The notes: generated by a model from the sequence alone, not told the origin. A stretch of DNA of 64,000 bases from Forficula auricularia (GCA_024734495.1 JALMQS010000055.1:11193340-11257339), one strand, 5' to 3'. Shown: positions 1 through 12,470, counted from the first letter of the stretch. Translations and numbers: made by a program.

Positions 1-175
1 TCCATTATCACATATCGACGATAGAATTCCATTTTATTGCGGTTTAACAACGCCAAACACTACTCTGAAGCATTGATTCGTTGTTGTTTTTGGTCGACTG
101 TGAGATCACGCGGCACCCACTTTGCACAGAGCTTTCGCATACACAAATGTTTGTGTAAAATCATAAAAACACTAC
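1..175 (-). pseudogene. mariner transposase fragment at window edge
   Basis: Read on the minus strand, about positions 132 to 3 translate as a mariner-type transposase stretch containing KWVPRDLTVDQKQQRI, later a TAG stop, then NRNKMEFYRRYVIMD. In mariner transposases this block lies just upstream of the first catalytic Asp (the MDET region), so the rest of the protein would continue beyond position 1. The upstream part (about 133-175) is frame-disturbed. The in-frame stop and the lack of a visible inverted terminal repeat on this side make it a relic. It resembles the subfamily of the 37-kb mariner piece, which starts almost where this fragment ends, but the two are not shown to be parts of one insertion. 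Confidence 0.75.
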
Positions 176-3010
176 ACTGCCTTTTCTCTACTAGGTATAA
201 AACAATGTGCTACAAAATTCGCAAAGAGAATCTAATAAAAAAAAAAAAAAAAAAAAAAAACTTATACTTTAGTAAAAGTAGAAGAAAATATTTCATATAT
301 AGATAAAGAAGGACTTCACTAAATAGAATAATTATTATTCTTTTTACAAGTTTTCTCTCATTTCAAAACACAACAAACAAATTATTATTAATTAAATATT
401 GCAGGAAGGTCTTGTAAGTGTATGTAAAAATATCTGAAACCATAGGTCATATGAGAGCTGATGATGACAACATAGACTGTAGAAATGTTTTCAAAAATGA
501 AGAAAAAATACATTATGGCTAAATTCAATTTTTTATTTTTTTATTTATATAGATAGAATCATAACAAGCAATTCTCAGGGAACAAAATTAAAACTTTTTT
601 TTTTCTCTCTACTCCCTTGGCCTCGGGAACTAAATGCCCAATTAGCCAGTCGTCAGATTAAAACTTAAAACGATACAAAAGATAAACTAATTAAAAAATA
701 TTGTCAATAAAAACCAATTAAGGTTTATTTTATTTATTTAAAAAAATTCATTTTACACTATTACATAAATTTTGAATTAGATATTCGGACCAGGATATTT
801 TATTAAACTCCTTGGAGCCTCTAAAGATCTTGTCTCGCCATGCTCTCTTGTACTCGACCAGTGAAGAACAAAAATGAATTAAAAAATTTCTGTATCTATT
901 ACGGATTTTAGCGTTGTTCAAGTGAATAATGACACAATTGCACTAATAACTGGCATGTAATGATTGTTAAATCAATTTAGTCACATCCTCAACATTTTAA
1001 AGTAGAACTTGTGAAGTTGTAGAGATGTTCTAAGAAATACTCGGCACATGTATACATATAATATGTTGGTTAAGAATTGATTGAAACCGGGAACGGCAGT
1101 TTTGCTGTTGATGGAATCCGAATGGAGGAGAGAGACGAAACACAAATTCATCTGCGCACTTGGTTCATTAATAATGGAATCCACTGAATAGTATACGCTT
1201 AATAGGATTAGGACTATATTCCCGAGCTGTAGAGTTGAACAATTATTATAGGGAAGCTTATGCTCAATCTATCTTGAAATCGAAATAAGTTAACGGCAAA
1301 AGATGGAAGTAGAAACTCAGTAGTATCTCAAGATTTTGGTTAAAATCAAAAGAACAGAAGTACTTGTTTACTTTAAAGATTGTTGGTTTTTTGCAATTTT
1401 GTCTTTTTTCCGATTTTCTCCCAACGGCATGGGGAAAACCCAAATTGAACTAATTTGAATGAAGAATTTTGCTATTTTGATTTCGAGGTGAATAAAAATT
1501 ATTTGATCCCTTATAAATAAATAAAAAAAAAACAATAACAAACTCATCTACTGAACATACTAGTGAACTAGTATTAATATTGAATAACTATTCTCCAACG
1601 ATAATAAATAGTAGATATTATAGATATGTTTATCAAATTCTGACTCCTTGGTAAAAATCATTACCATCTGTTCGAATCATTCAACGTAAACGTGATTGAT
1701 TCAATCATTCTTCACAAACTAAACATGTCAATTCAATAATCCAATATGTAACTATAGGAAGCTACCTAATTATGATTTTAGACGTCATCATTTTCTTCAG
1801 TAATGACTATAAAAAAGGGAAAACAATAAAGAATTATCTCATCAATTTACTTTTTAAATTCGGTACTTTCTGCGAGGAATTCCTAAAATTTCATTTTTTT
1901 ATACTATTGCTTATTTGAGCCTAGAAATTTCTAAAACATGAAAAAAAAATATTTTTACCATATTTTTGTCTATGTCTCTGTCTATTTAGAATCCGATTCC
2001 CACGAAAACTTGTAATCGATGGTTTATAGAAAGTTCATTCTGGTACCAAAATGTTTGTCTTTTCAAAACAAAGAATTTAATTGATTTTGGTCTTTGGTTC
2101 AAAAATGCAGAAAATTATAAAAGAGCGATGCGTTATATCGGGACCTTTGAGCTGAAGTTTGGCACAAAGTTTTTTATTAATAAGCCGCCCCAATTTAACA
2201 AGTTTTAGCTTTTTTGCTCAAACCGATCACAAACAAAACTTTTCAAATTACCGAATTTCGCAAAGAGCGTAAAGTGAGCCAAAAAAAAGTTTTCTTCCAA
2301 TTTAATTTGTAGAATAAATAGCCAAATATGAAAGACATAAGTTTACTACGACAAATAACTTGTATACATTTTTTTTAATAGGTATAGTTATCTATAGTTC
2401 TCTACTTGTTTTCCTTTGCATATTATTATTTGATTTTAGTGAAAGTATTTATTTTATTTAAGGGAAAAAGTTTTCCTTACTATATTAAAGTTAATCAAAT
2501 GTTGAAGAGTGTTTGGAGACCATTATTTTTATATGGTTTTATTTAGCTTGCGTAAATTTCAAGTCTTGATCACTTTTTTATTCGACTTGTAACTTTAATT
2601 ATGTATTCTTGATACTAATAATAAGCATCTAACAAATTTAAGATAATTTCAGCTTGATTAACTGTAATTACTATTTTTCTGGAAAAAATTTGGTCTTAAC
2701 GCCACAACAAATCACTAATAGCTATAGCTGGCTTACAATAGCTCGTGAGTTATTTGATTTAAGTTGAAATAATATATTTATTTGAAACAAAAATAAATTG
2801 AAATAAAAAAAAACATTTCAAAGTAGAATTTTATTTTTATAATACACTAAAAAATAACAAATTAATTAGTTTTTAAGACAGACGTAATTTTAAACATACT
2901 TATGCTAAAATAAGAACCATGTTTTTAGATTTCCTCTCAGTAATTACCTACTAACCTGAGAAATTTCTCAAATGCCAGTTGCATTTATTTTATAAAAATA
3001 TTTTTTACTT
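176..3010. other. AT-rich sequence without recognised genes
   Basis: Holds an A-run at 239-260, many short AT tracts and no coding pattern I can support. Positions 720-900 could be the decayed 3' tail of a LINE on the minus strand (A/T-rich tail followed by a Trp/Arg-rich reading frame), but this is too short to call. Confidence 0.5.
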
Positions 3011-3013
3011 TAC

Positions 3014-3200
3014 CATACAGGGTATGGTCAATTATTGTAATTGTGCATGAAAAAAGTGTTTTTTTTTCCTTCTTTTTTACGAAATATCTAAAAAATGGCT
3101 GAAACTATTTTGATTAAAAAAATTGAGCAAAACCATTGCATTTTGTTCTACAAAAAAGTCCTGATAAGTGAACATCGAAAAAATTATATTTTTTGAGATA
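3014..3200 (+). mobile_element. MITE-like repeat, TACAGGGTATGGTCAA family, copy 1
   Basis: Begins TACAGGGTATGGTCAA and shares about 170 bp of near-identical sequence with 45047-45215, including GTGCATGAAAAAAGTGTTTT and GAAATATCTAAAAAA. A CAGGG start next to TA is typical of Tc1/mariner-type non-autonomous elements. A matching inverted right end was not located. Confidence 0.6.
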
Positions 3201-3289
3201 ATAATTGTTTTGTCAAAATGTCTGTTAATCTGTGCGTTACCAAATTGTTGTGGACGAGCTAGCTCAAAAACTAGTGTGAATATCAAAAC

Positions 3290-3495
3290 CAAATTTCACA
3301 TCTAGTTTTCGTGGATTGAGTTTAAGAGCTGATTAGATTTTGGTGCATATCGACCCAAAATTAAATGGTGGGAGGGGGGTTAAAAATTAAAAATCTAGGC
3401 CATTTGGGCAAACTCAACCAAATTTTGTATACATAATCAGTGGGCCCCCAGAAGTCTAAAAATGCAAAAACTAACCCCTCTCCCCTACATGATTA
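3290..3495 (+). mobile_element. Helitron-family internal fragment
   Basis: Shares CAAACTCAACCAAATTTTG, TATACATAAT and AAATGCAAAAACT in the same order as the complete Helitron at 21416-22447 (its 21885-21950 part). It lacks the G-rich core and the 3' hairpin, so it is a truncated relative. Confidence 0.55.
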
Positions 3496-3797
3496 TAAAT
3501 AATTTTATTAAATATTAAATATAAGTGAGGGGCCAGGTTGTATGGTAAAGTCAAGTGGATAGCCACATCAGAACACGTCAGCTTATAAGCAAAAAATATT
3601 AATTCTAGAATATGTTGTGATAAAATTGTCCAGCACCTTGTATGAATATTTTCTACTTAATACAAAATTTTAATATTGAAATTTCGTTTAGGTATTTTTC
3701 AGCTCTCCGAATTTCTCCAGTAGCTGTGTCTCTTGAATTAATTACTTCTAATCTATCCGATTGTTTTCTTTACTAAGAGATTCGAGGTCTAGCGGAT

Positions 3798-4223
3798 TCA
3801 AATGAAGGACCCCCCCCCCCCACACGTTTCGAATACTAGATTTCCGTTTCTCTCTCTGCTGTAAATGCATTCCTCAAAGGTTTCCAATTTAATGAAACGC
3901 TCGGCGAGTTGCGAGCTGTAAATCCAACGAAATGGACCTTTGACCAAATCGCAAGAGAATTTATTTGAGACTCTCTCGATGATATTAGCACCTCCGCATA
4001 TAACAGTCAAACGCAGCCCCCAATTTGACACTAATTCCATTTTCCAACGGATCGCGAGCAAAACTACGTTTTTATCTAGAGACTTCGCAATGGGACGGCA
4101 TTCATTAATTGCTCGATTCAAATATTCTTCCGGCCGAAATATTAAAACGGCAACAATCGGAAACACTTCGCAATGAAATCCGCCCACACGGGTTACTTTA
4201 TTCTTCCATCCCGGAAAGAACAA
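3798..4223 (-). other. Less AT-rich segment, open on both strands, no known product
   Basis: A 141-codon frame is open on the minus strand, and a 78-codon frame is open on the plus strand over 3940-4176. Base composition is clearly less AT-rich than the flanks and simple repeats are absent apart from a C-run at 3810-3821. I recognise no domain in either translation and see no convincing splice sites. It could be a decayed coding exon or conserved non-coding DNA. Confidence 0.25.
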
Positions 4224-4589
4224 ATAAGTTTCATTAGAGATTAAAAACTTATTTTAACTTAACTATAGCATTTATGTTTTTCTTATACAATATTTAGAAT
4301 GTTATTCCAAATATTGTCAATATTTAAAAACTGAATTATAATAATTTAAAAATTTACTAATTTAAAATCACTCTATTAGCACAAACAATATAGTAACTTT
4401 AAAATAGTAATTCTTTAAACTACTAATCATTCACTCTCGACGAGAGTCTATAGAGTCTATCTAATTACTATATAGTTTCGAACTTTTTGCTATCAGGGAA
4501 GTTTTTAATAATTATTTTTCAAGTAATAACTACGCACATTGAAGCGAAATAGATAGGTGGGTATTTTAAAATTATTTGACTATTTTTAA

Positions 4590-5085
4590 ATAGGCCAAGG
4601 GCAAGTCAGACCCCATACAGACGGTTCCGTACCTGATAATTTCAAATATAATTGAGCCATCAAATTCTTCCTTATTTGTCGTTAATTAAGCAATTTCTAA
4701 GCCTTGCCAGGTACAAGATCATGTAAAAATGACCATTTTGGAGCTCTCTCACACCGAGAGTTTCGAAATAAATTAAAAAAAAAATAATACTTAATAATAA
4801 TAATAATTCTATTCTAGTTTAAGAATTCTTTACAGCGACACGTCATATTTTATGATATTTTTTTATTTTTGACCCCAATCCTTTCCAAAATAATTATTCG
4901 ATTAAAATTTTAATACGATTTTTGATTTGCGGGAAAATGAATACATGAGAATTTCTAAATTTCAAGTTTTAAAAACTATTTAGTTTACAGGGTACACTGT
5001 TCTGACAAGACATAAATACAGACATTGTAGCGGCAATATTAGAGTCCCGATTTACTTTTTAAATGGAACCCTAAAATAAGGAAGA
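4590..5085. repeat. Dispersed repeat with GGTTCCGTACC / GGAACCCTAAAA ends, copy 1
   Basis: Positions 4715-5060 align in order with 40380-40710: a run containing AATGAxCATTTTGGA, then TTTTATGATA, GGGAAAATGAATACAT and ACTGTTCTGACA, ending with a GTAGxGxxAxxATTAG block. The outer ends (GGTTCCGTACC near 4613 and TGGAACCCTAAAA near 5065) are partly complementary, as in many insect MITEs. Confidence 0.5.
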
Positions 5086-6204
5086 TATGTCAATTGAGTA
5101 TGCGACCACGAATGTCATTTTTTTCTTTAATTTTCTCAAAATATTCAAATAATATTATAAGAAATCTCTCTGAATTATTTAAATTATTTATTTGATTTAA
5201 ATGTGTGCGGTTATTTACTTAATAAATTAGTAATTTAGATATGGAATATGTAAATAATCCAACAACTGGTTATTTTAACTTTTTTTTATATTATTTATTG
5301 GCATTTATTTTAACTTAACTCACAGTTAAAATAGTGCGGAGAGTAAAGCTTATTGATAAAACAGTAAAAGCTGATTAATTGTGCCAAATCATCATATTTA
5401 TAATTATATAGTTGTTTTCTTCAATATATAGTTAGGTATAATTAATTATGTGGGATAAAAATTAAATAAAAATGTAACATTCAATAAATTCAATTTCAAA
5501 AATGTAATCTTTAACAGCTACATATCTAATAAATATCATACAGAATCATCATAAAATTGTCGATCAAAATTTCCTTTTTCAATAATATGAATTATGAATA
5601 TTCATTAATTTTCACTGACATACCACTTATAACTTGAATAATTAGGGATTATGCATCGAGATTTTCAGAATATTCTCTGGTTCTTTTTATAGAGTAAGTA
5701 AAATTATAAATTTTTCGAAAGTAGAAAATAGAATTTTGGCAACGAAACACGATGGAATGTTTTTGTCCAGTGAAATTTGCTAAAGCTGAATCGAAAATGT
5801 TTTTATGATCGAAAAATCGAGACATATATTAAACTAATAGAAGATCAATCAAATTGAGAAACAAGGATTATAAAAGTATTGTGTTATTATTGTATTTCAG
5901 GTAAAACATGATAGTGATGAAATGGTTACTCTTAGGGTTTCGAAAAAATATGAGTTTAAAAATAAATAAATAAATAATTTTAATAAATTAACCCAGGAAC
6001 TTATTAGCAGAAGCTTGCATTACCAAATAAACCAAAAAATATATATTAGACGTGTGTTAATTTGTTTAAATTGAAAAATATTATATCTCAAAAATGGTAT
6101 GACTAATCTTGGTGATATTTAAATAAGTATCTCGTATATTATATAGATTAACCATTTAGCTAACTTTTCACAACTCTAAGTAACAACTTCTACTATGATG
6201 GGCG
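5086..6204. other. AT-rich sequence, nothing recognised
   Basis: Very AT-rich, with several TTAATT-type tracts and no open frame of note. Confidence 0.5.
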
Positions 6205-7245
6205 GTATATTAATTCCAAGTCAATTGGCAAAATATTTACAGCAAATAATAACAAATGATGTTATGCACTTGTAGAGCATATTAATATCTACGCTTATTA
6301 ATGGAAACAAAAAAAAAAGAAACGAATATTAATGTTTTGTGTGAAGTTTTGCCAACAGTATTTATCATAGAACATAGCTCTCTTTTATTATAATTCGAAA
6401 TCCTTAAGTTACAATTTCTAAATAATTAAATTTCCTTAAGGAAATTAGTTCCAAAATAACTTACTAATGCCAGGAAACGATTCAAGTGTACCTAGATGTC
6501 AAGTAAGTTAACAAAATATTTGGAACAAATAATAACAAAAGATATTAGGTAGTTATTGAGCATCTTAGTGCACTTTTTAATGTTAAAAAAAATATGTAAA
6601 TGGTGAGTGAAGTCTTGAATAGATTTCTTTGACAAAATTTGTCAACTAATTTTTTGAAACTTTATAACACAATTTCTACCATTATTACCATAATATATTA
6701 ATATTAATTCCAAATAGATTGTTATTTGTTAATGCCAGTCAATGATTTAAGTATCAAGTAAATTGACAAAATATTTGGAACAAATAATAACAAAACAAAC
6801 GTTATGCCGTTAGAAAGCATCTTATGCGTTTGTTAGAAAAAAATATCAATGTTTTGGGTGAAGTTTTGCTTGGAATAGTTTTCATGACACTATAATTTTG
6901 TTAAGGAGAATGGTGTGGGTTCTTGGTGAAACATTTTAAATAAAGTAAAGAAAATTCTTTAAAACTTTTAAAATTTAAAATAACTAGTATTTTATTTTAA
7001 AAAGTTTCAAAAAAATTTTCTTTACTTTATATCTACTATAATTTGGTATCTTATATAATTTCTTCATCGTTATATTTATTTCCATTTATATTGTTATTTA
7101 CTAATGCCAGTTAATGAATCAAGTATCAAGTAAATTGACAATTGACAAACTAAATGAAAGAAATACTAACAAAAAAAATGTTATGTAGTTATAGAGCATC
7201 TTAGTGCACTTGTTAATGTAAACAAAAACAGAAAAGAGAGATAAA
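6205..7245. repeat. Degenerate tandem repeat, about four units of 260-370 bp
   Basis: A block with TAATGCCAG, AAGTAAATTGACAAAATATTT, GGAACAAATAATAACAAA and a TAGAGCATCTTAGTGCAC-like segment recurs from about 6205, 6465, 6733 and 7105. Units differ by substitutions and indels, and each is separated by a variable AT-rich part. It looks like an old local tandem duplication or a short satellite array. Confidence 0.65.
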
Positions 7246-7513
7246 TGAATGCATCGAGAGATTGTACTGGTATAGTTTTGAATGAGCCCGTGGGCTCCAA
7301 TGTTGACGAGCCTTTAATGGCCTATATCCTGAATCGCCTGGGATTAATTCTATTAAGCAGCCCTCATCGTGATAGCGCCCCTCCCTCTGGCTAGTCATGT
7401 GCCTCACAACTTGGCCAGCAATTCCAACAAAATAAAAGACGGAAGACTCTGACCGACAACTTTCTTCCACCTTTATTCGCTTCTAGTGGTAAACGGAACG
7501 TGGAGGCGAGTAC

Positions 7514-7740
7514 CTTGAGGCCGTCGATGGTCCGGTGGGTGAAGAACAAGGGCGGATTCGCCAACGACGGCTGGTCCAAATCTGAAGCGGCTTCCGGCTC
7601 CGCCACAACACCGATGTAGCTACGCACAGCGCGATGACAGAGCAACGTTAACAGAGTCGGGATGCTACAGAATAGTGGAGTGGTAGTGGAGCAGTGGTAA
7701 CGCATGCCCATGCCCAAGTGGGAGCAGAGGGCGGGGCTTC
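7514..7740 (-). CDS. Candidate host exon with signal-peptide-like start
   Basis: On the minus strand a long pyrimidine tract (7745-7782) ends in TTGTAG, a good splice acceptor, giving an exon start at 7740. ATG at 7711 opens 66 codons that stay open to CTCAAG|GTACTC, a good donor with the exon end at 7514 in phase 0. The product would begin MGMRYHCSTTT, followed by a hydrophobic stretch (PLFCSIPTLLTLLC) like a signal peptide. It then continues with an acidic segment (VVAEPEAASDLDQ) and ends near HRTIDGLK. The surrounding 600 bp are GC-richer than the rest of the window and contain no repeat I recognise. The remaining exons would lie at lower coordinates and were not found. I do not recognise the protein; it may be a secreted protein or peptide precursor. 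The reading frame could also be chance within a GC-rich regulatory island. Confidence 0.3.
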
Positions 7741-7979
7741 CTACAAGGGGAAACAGGGAGGGGGGGGAGGGGAAACAGACGGCTAGCTGGTGGGGGCACC
7801 ACGTGCGAGCTCTCTCTCTTAGCTGAGCACAACGAATCAGGGACAGGCAATTTTACACAAATTAGCCATTTCAACGATCACGCCAATCCGTGGCTAATCG
7901 AGGGAATTCATTTGTTTTCGAAACGCACTCACAGGACGTTTCGGATCATTATTAAATCTCTTCAGCTTCATCATCCCCT

Positions 7980-8025
7980 ATCACAGGAGTGGGAAATGTT
8001 TTCCTGTTTGAAGGCCACATCAAGT
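7980..8025 (+). repeat. hAT-type terminal sequence
   Basis: CAGGAGTGGGAAATG followed by CTGTTTGAAGGCCACAT matches the common hAT/MITE terminus pattern (CAGGGGTGGGCAAA, then GGGCCACAT). A similar inverted end, TTACCCACTCCTG, lies at 11695-11707, but the flanks do not show a shared 8-bp duplication, so they need not belong to one insertion. Confidence 0.4.
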
Positions 8026-8729
8026 TAGTTGTAAACTCGAAAAATTCAATTAGATGCATTTCAAAAAATTATTTTATAAAATTAAAAGTAATATGAGAAT
8101 ATAAGGACAATTTTAATGAGGTTATCCTCTCCTTGATGCAAATAAATATATACATATAAGTGGGATAGGATAAGTGATTTTATATAATATATAATAATTA
8201 AATTGTGTATTAACAATTGTATTTGACTTGAGCGTTTTAAAACAGTCTCTCTATTGCTTGACGTGTCAATCTATTATGGCCTCGCTTGTCCTTGTCTTCC
8301 CCTTCCACTCGTCTTCATGTGTGAGTGTTTCGAACTTACATACAAATATATTCACAAGAAATCTGAAACACAATTTTTACCTTTCTAATCAAAAATTTTT
8401 AGACAAAGAACCGAATTAAAAAAAAATATATTAATTTTAAAAATGATCGAAATTTTAAGCAACAAAAATTCAATTAATAAAAAGTCAGATATTAACTGTT
8501 TTATTTATCAAAAAAATTTTAGAGAAAATAATTTTTCGTAAATATTTATATTTTTCATTTGAATTGAAGGTAATTTCATCACCAAGAAAATTTCTATCAT
8601 TCTTTCTATTTAAAATATTTAATTTTTTAGTGTTGCTTTTTACCATTAGAAAAAGCAATTTTTTTTCTTTTTACTTTTTTGATTATCTAAAATTCCATTG
8701 ATAAAGAGAGAAATCCTTCCGAAAAGTTT

Positions 8730-10082
8730 GGGTTTTATAAAACGCTGGAATATTGTTTTTTAAAAGATTTGTTTTTATTTTTAAATTAAAATTTAATTCG
8801 CTTCTCAGAGACGAATTCTCTTGATTACGAGCTAATTTTTACAGACAGCTCTAAAATGAATGAAAATGTAGGAGGTGCTTTCTACCATGTAAACACATGT
8901 AAACAAAATTTAAAATCTCTAAGGATTGTTCTATATTTAGTGCAGAAGCGATAGCTATCCTAAGGGCCTTGGTTTATATAGTCATTAGATCAACCTAAAA
9001 AATTTTTAATTGTATCAGATTCTCAAAGTGTTTTAAAATCAATTAAAATTTTTTTATAAAATTAAGTCAGAGAACTACCTAATTTATAAAATAAGTGACT
9101 GTATGTGTAAAATAAATAATATTGTTGAATTCCTATGGTGTCCATCTCATGTGGGTATTCAGCCTAACGAATTTGTTGACTCTTTGGCAAAACAGGCTAT
9201 CATTGATGGGGGCTTCACTAAACATGGGCTTCCCCTTTTTTTTTTTTTATTAAATGTTAGTTTATTCAGCAAATTTATGTACATATGGTTTTTTTTATTA
9301 GATCCTCTAACATTTTAGGATCTGGCATTAATCAATTCCATTTAACCCACATTGCCTAGGTTGACATTCGGGGTTATTACATTTTTTTATTTTTTATTTT
9401 TTTTTTCATATACAATATTATTTTACAAAATTTTTTTTTTACAAAGAGAAAATTATTAATTAAGTATTTGGGATACTTTTTTTGGCTTCCCTAATGTAGA
9501 TGCAATTAATTGTATTAAAAAAATCTATTGAACTGTGGCAAAAATTTTGGGACTCCTCTTCAGAATCGAGAGGTTTCTATTTGCACTCTGTTATGCCCAG
9601 AATTGGATGTAAATCGTGGTTTCATGACAGTCGGTTATATAGAAGGCTAATAGTCCTAATTGTACGGTTGAGAATCGGGTCACGCGGCCACCCCCAGAAA
9701 ACTTTTTCAATTTCATTTAAGAGACGCTCCTTTTTGTGACTATGATGGCATCCAAATGGGTGATGTCAATCACATTTTTCTGGGGTGCTCAAAATTTTTT
9801 GGAGCGATTGACTTATTTTATAAAAGATCTTCTCAAAAAATACCATTCTCTACTTCAATGCAATTGATTCTTTCTTATTTCAATCCTGACTGTCATGAGA
9901 CCGAGATACAAGATGCAATAATTAAACTATTAATTGCATCCAAACTATTTATATAAAGTTTTAAATTTTAAATGTTAATATATAATTATAATTGTACATA
10001 TGTAAATATAAAAATGTATATACTGGCCATATGGATTCATTTCAAAGGTCATTAAATAAATAAATAAATAAATAAATAAAAC
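8730..10082 (+). mobile_element. I-group LINE 3' end with RNase H (pseudogene)
   Basis: Plus-strand translations in shifting frames give the hallmarks of a LINE RNase H domain: FTDSSKMNENVGGAFY near 8845, AEAIAILRAL near 8945, LIVSDSQSVLKSI near 9010, and FLWCPSHVGIQPNEFVDSLA near 9128-9190. Downstream pieces read RLRIGSRGH near 9670, then FCDYDG and VNHIFLGCSKF (9735-9800), the cysteine/histidine C-terminal motif of such LINEs. The element ends in a TAAA-type repeat (10053-10081), as I-like elements often do. Stops and frame shifts are numerous and the reverse transcriptase is missing, so this is a 5'-truncated, dead copy. RNase H after the polymerase points to the I/R1 group rather than RTE or CR1; the exact clade is uncertain. 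Confidence 0.75.
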
Positions 10083-10180
10083 AATCAATAATAAATTTCT
10101 TTAATATATCTATATACCTATAATATAAATATCTTTGTTACGTTAAAAAAGTTACACGAAAAAATTGCCGAAACTTGGGA

Positions 10181-10630
10181 AAAAATAATTTTTATAAAAA
10201 AAAATAAAACCGACTTCAAAAAACTTAAATGCAACAAATAAAATAATAATAACTCAAAAATCAAATAAAATCCACTAAAAGGTATAAAATAATTAATTAT
10301 CTTATTTAGTTACAACTAAACGACGAAATATTAACATGAAATTACTTTTTGAAGTCGTTGCCAAACAAACTATATCTTTAATCGAGCGTACCCGCCAAAC
10401 GAACTAAGTAAGATCCATCAAGTGCGATTCATAAAATGTATATGTTTGGCACCGACTTCAAAAAGTAATTTCATGTTAATATTTCGTCGTTTAGTTGTAA
10501 CTAAATAAGATAATTATTTTATACATTTTAGTGGACTTTATTTGATTTTTGAGTTAAGTATTAATATTTTATTTGTTGCATTTAGGTTTTTTGAAGTCGG
10601 TTTTATTTTTTTTTATTAAAATAGTTTTTA
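10181..10630. repeat. Foldback repeat, ACCGACTTC family, copy 1
   Basis: Arms 10181-10371 and 10443-10630 are inverted copies. Both carry AAAACCGACTTCAAAAAA, the ATGCAACAAATAAAATA block, a stretch around TAGTTACAACTAAACGACG, and TGAAATTACTTTTTGAAGTCG. The 70-bp centre differs. A further ACCGACTTCAAAAAGGAAATCGGT lies at 10723-10745. The same structure is present at 18186-18630. Foldback repeats with these ends are common in insect genomes; a transposase is not encoded. Confidence 0.85.
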
Positions 10631-11040
10631 TTTTTCTCTTTTTAGTGATGTTATTAATAGTGACTTAGTATAATACTTTGCATCCCGTATAACACAGAAA
10701 GTTGCTTTATAATATTTTAACCGACTTCAAAAAGGAAATCGGTTAATAAGGCTTCACTTTTAAGCAAATATTTTTTAAAATTAAATATTTAAAATATTTA
10801 CAAACAAATATCTCTACATTTTTCCACATAATACGAATTTTTTTCAATTTCCTCTATTAATTCTTTTTTTAACTTTAAACCCTCTAATAGTTCATTACAT
10901 ATATTACTATAATATATTAAAATTACGGGATTTAATTAATTAGAGACTTTTTATATTGAAGACGGATGATAAACTCAATGCTGAATTGATGCATAGAAAT
11001 AATAAATAAAATAATGAAAAATATAAAAAATAAAAGATTA

Positions 11041-11400
11041 GAATGTTATTTGTATCCTCTTAAAAACTCTGACGATTTGGAGAATCTTCTCTCCTTCTTC
11101 GGGGATTTAAAATGGTCAACGAAGGAACCTCCGTGTATATTATAATTCTTTTTAATTGGGATCAAGTTCAAAATTTTGTTCACAGCGATGCCTTGATGTA
11201 GTGGATCAAAATATTGGCAAAAAAATATAAAAAATGTTATTTTAATTTTATTTAAATCTGGATGCAAATAAAAATCGATCATTTTAACTGAATTTAAATT
11301 TAAAATATTTATTAATATCATTCACTTAACTAAAACAAAAAGTAACTGACCAACGCACGGACCGACAGTTACATCTTAATAATAATATTTTAATAATACG
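11041..11400 (+). repeat. Dispersed repeat, copy 1 (partner at 54775-55100)
   Basis: Shares TCTCCTTCTTC, TTAAAATGGTCAACGAAGGAAC, GTGTATATTA and a long AT-rich tail in the same order as 54795-55095. The class is unknown and no inverted ends were seen. Confidence 0.6.
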
Positions 11401-12084
11401 GAAAGAATGTAAAATAATTGCTATAAATTTTCATTTGAATAACAATTTAGAAAATTATTTATTTATCTTCATAATTATTTTTTTTAATCTTATTGTATTG
11501 ACAAATGAATTTAAATTATTGTGATGAGAATATTCTAAATATGCATCTTATATTGAAATATATTTATTTTACTAATAAACTTTAACTCTGATAATTAAGT
11601 AAGTTTCACTTCATAAGTAGAAGTTCGAAAGATCGGTATGACATTTAAACTAAACTATTTCCAAAAATGAACATCGGCTTTTATTAGAAAAAAATTACCC
11701 ACTCCTGCAATAGACTAGTAACATTTATTTATCTAAAATTAGAAAAAACAGAAAGCAATGCTACTAACACTTGAGCGTTCGGATTGGATGGAGAAAAGGT
11801 ATTCCCCTAAATCAAGACAAGAAATATCAAGAATTCTTGATACAAGACAAGAAATACATTGTCAAGAAATAAGCAAGCCAAGAAAGTTTTATTTTCTTGT
11901 CTTGATGAAACACTATTTATGTTTTATACTACTAAATTTTCCCATTTAAAACACCATCTTATTTAATAAAAGATAAAAGTAGAAACTATATTTTTTTTTA
12001 AATTATTATTTACTATGAGTTAATTTACTAGGTCACTTATTTCACATAAATATAAAAGAGAGCGAGTTTTCTCAATATATCGAC
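11401..12084. other. AT-rich sequence, nothing recognised
   Basis: Contains a hAT-like inverted end at 11695-11707 and a small clustered repeat of AAGACAAGAAAT at 11815-11875. No gene seen. Confidence 0.4.
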
Positions 12085-12470
12085 CTATCTGCAGGAGGTA
12101 GAAAAAATAACTAATTCAACTTTAAAATGCTATCGTATAGAGAAACGACAAAATTTGAAATAAATAATTAGAAAAAATGAAGGAAACTTAGTTTATTTGA
12201 TGGTGAAAATGTATTCTACAAGAGTGGAAATTTTATTATTAGACATCACTTTTTAAAAAATTACCTCAGTGAGGTGCTGTCCATTTCGAAGATTTTGCAC
12301 AACTCGGTGCAATATGTTCTTCGGCATGTTGGCGATGTTTTCTTCAATCTGAGTCTTGAGGTGCGCAAAGTTTGTTGGTGAAGTCTGATAAACAACGATC
12401 TTCTTCGAGTGCCATTCCCGAAACTGGTGTCGGCGCCTCTCCACATATACCTGTGCTGAGTGTGTTTAGT
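12085..12470 (-). pseudogene. Tc1-like transposase C-terminus, left arm
   Basis: Minus-strand frame 12444-12253 reads WHSKKIVVYQTSPTNFAHLK, then QIEENIANMPKNILHRVVQN, then LRNGQHLTEVIF and a stop. The form (short proline-containing linker, helix with NI..MP..IL..VVQN, terminal G.HL..VIF) is that of the C-terminal tail of Tc1/mariner-superfamily transposases of insects. Only this tail remains. The 3' untranslated part (12170-12262) is repeated in inverse orientation at 12795-12906. Confidence 0.6.

Noticed and set aside
37..306. 89-codon plus-strand frame at the window edge
   Set aside because: Antisense of the mariner fragment followed by an A-run; no independent support.
720..900. Possible LINE 3' tail on the minus strand
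   Set aside because: Only a short protein-like stretch and an A/T-rich tail; no recognisable domain.
7980..11707. One 3.7-kb hAT element between CAGGAGTGGG and CCCACTCCTG
   Set aside because: The flanking 8 bp do not match, and the interval contains an I-group LINE and a foldback with their own boundaries.
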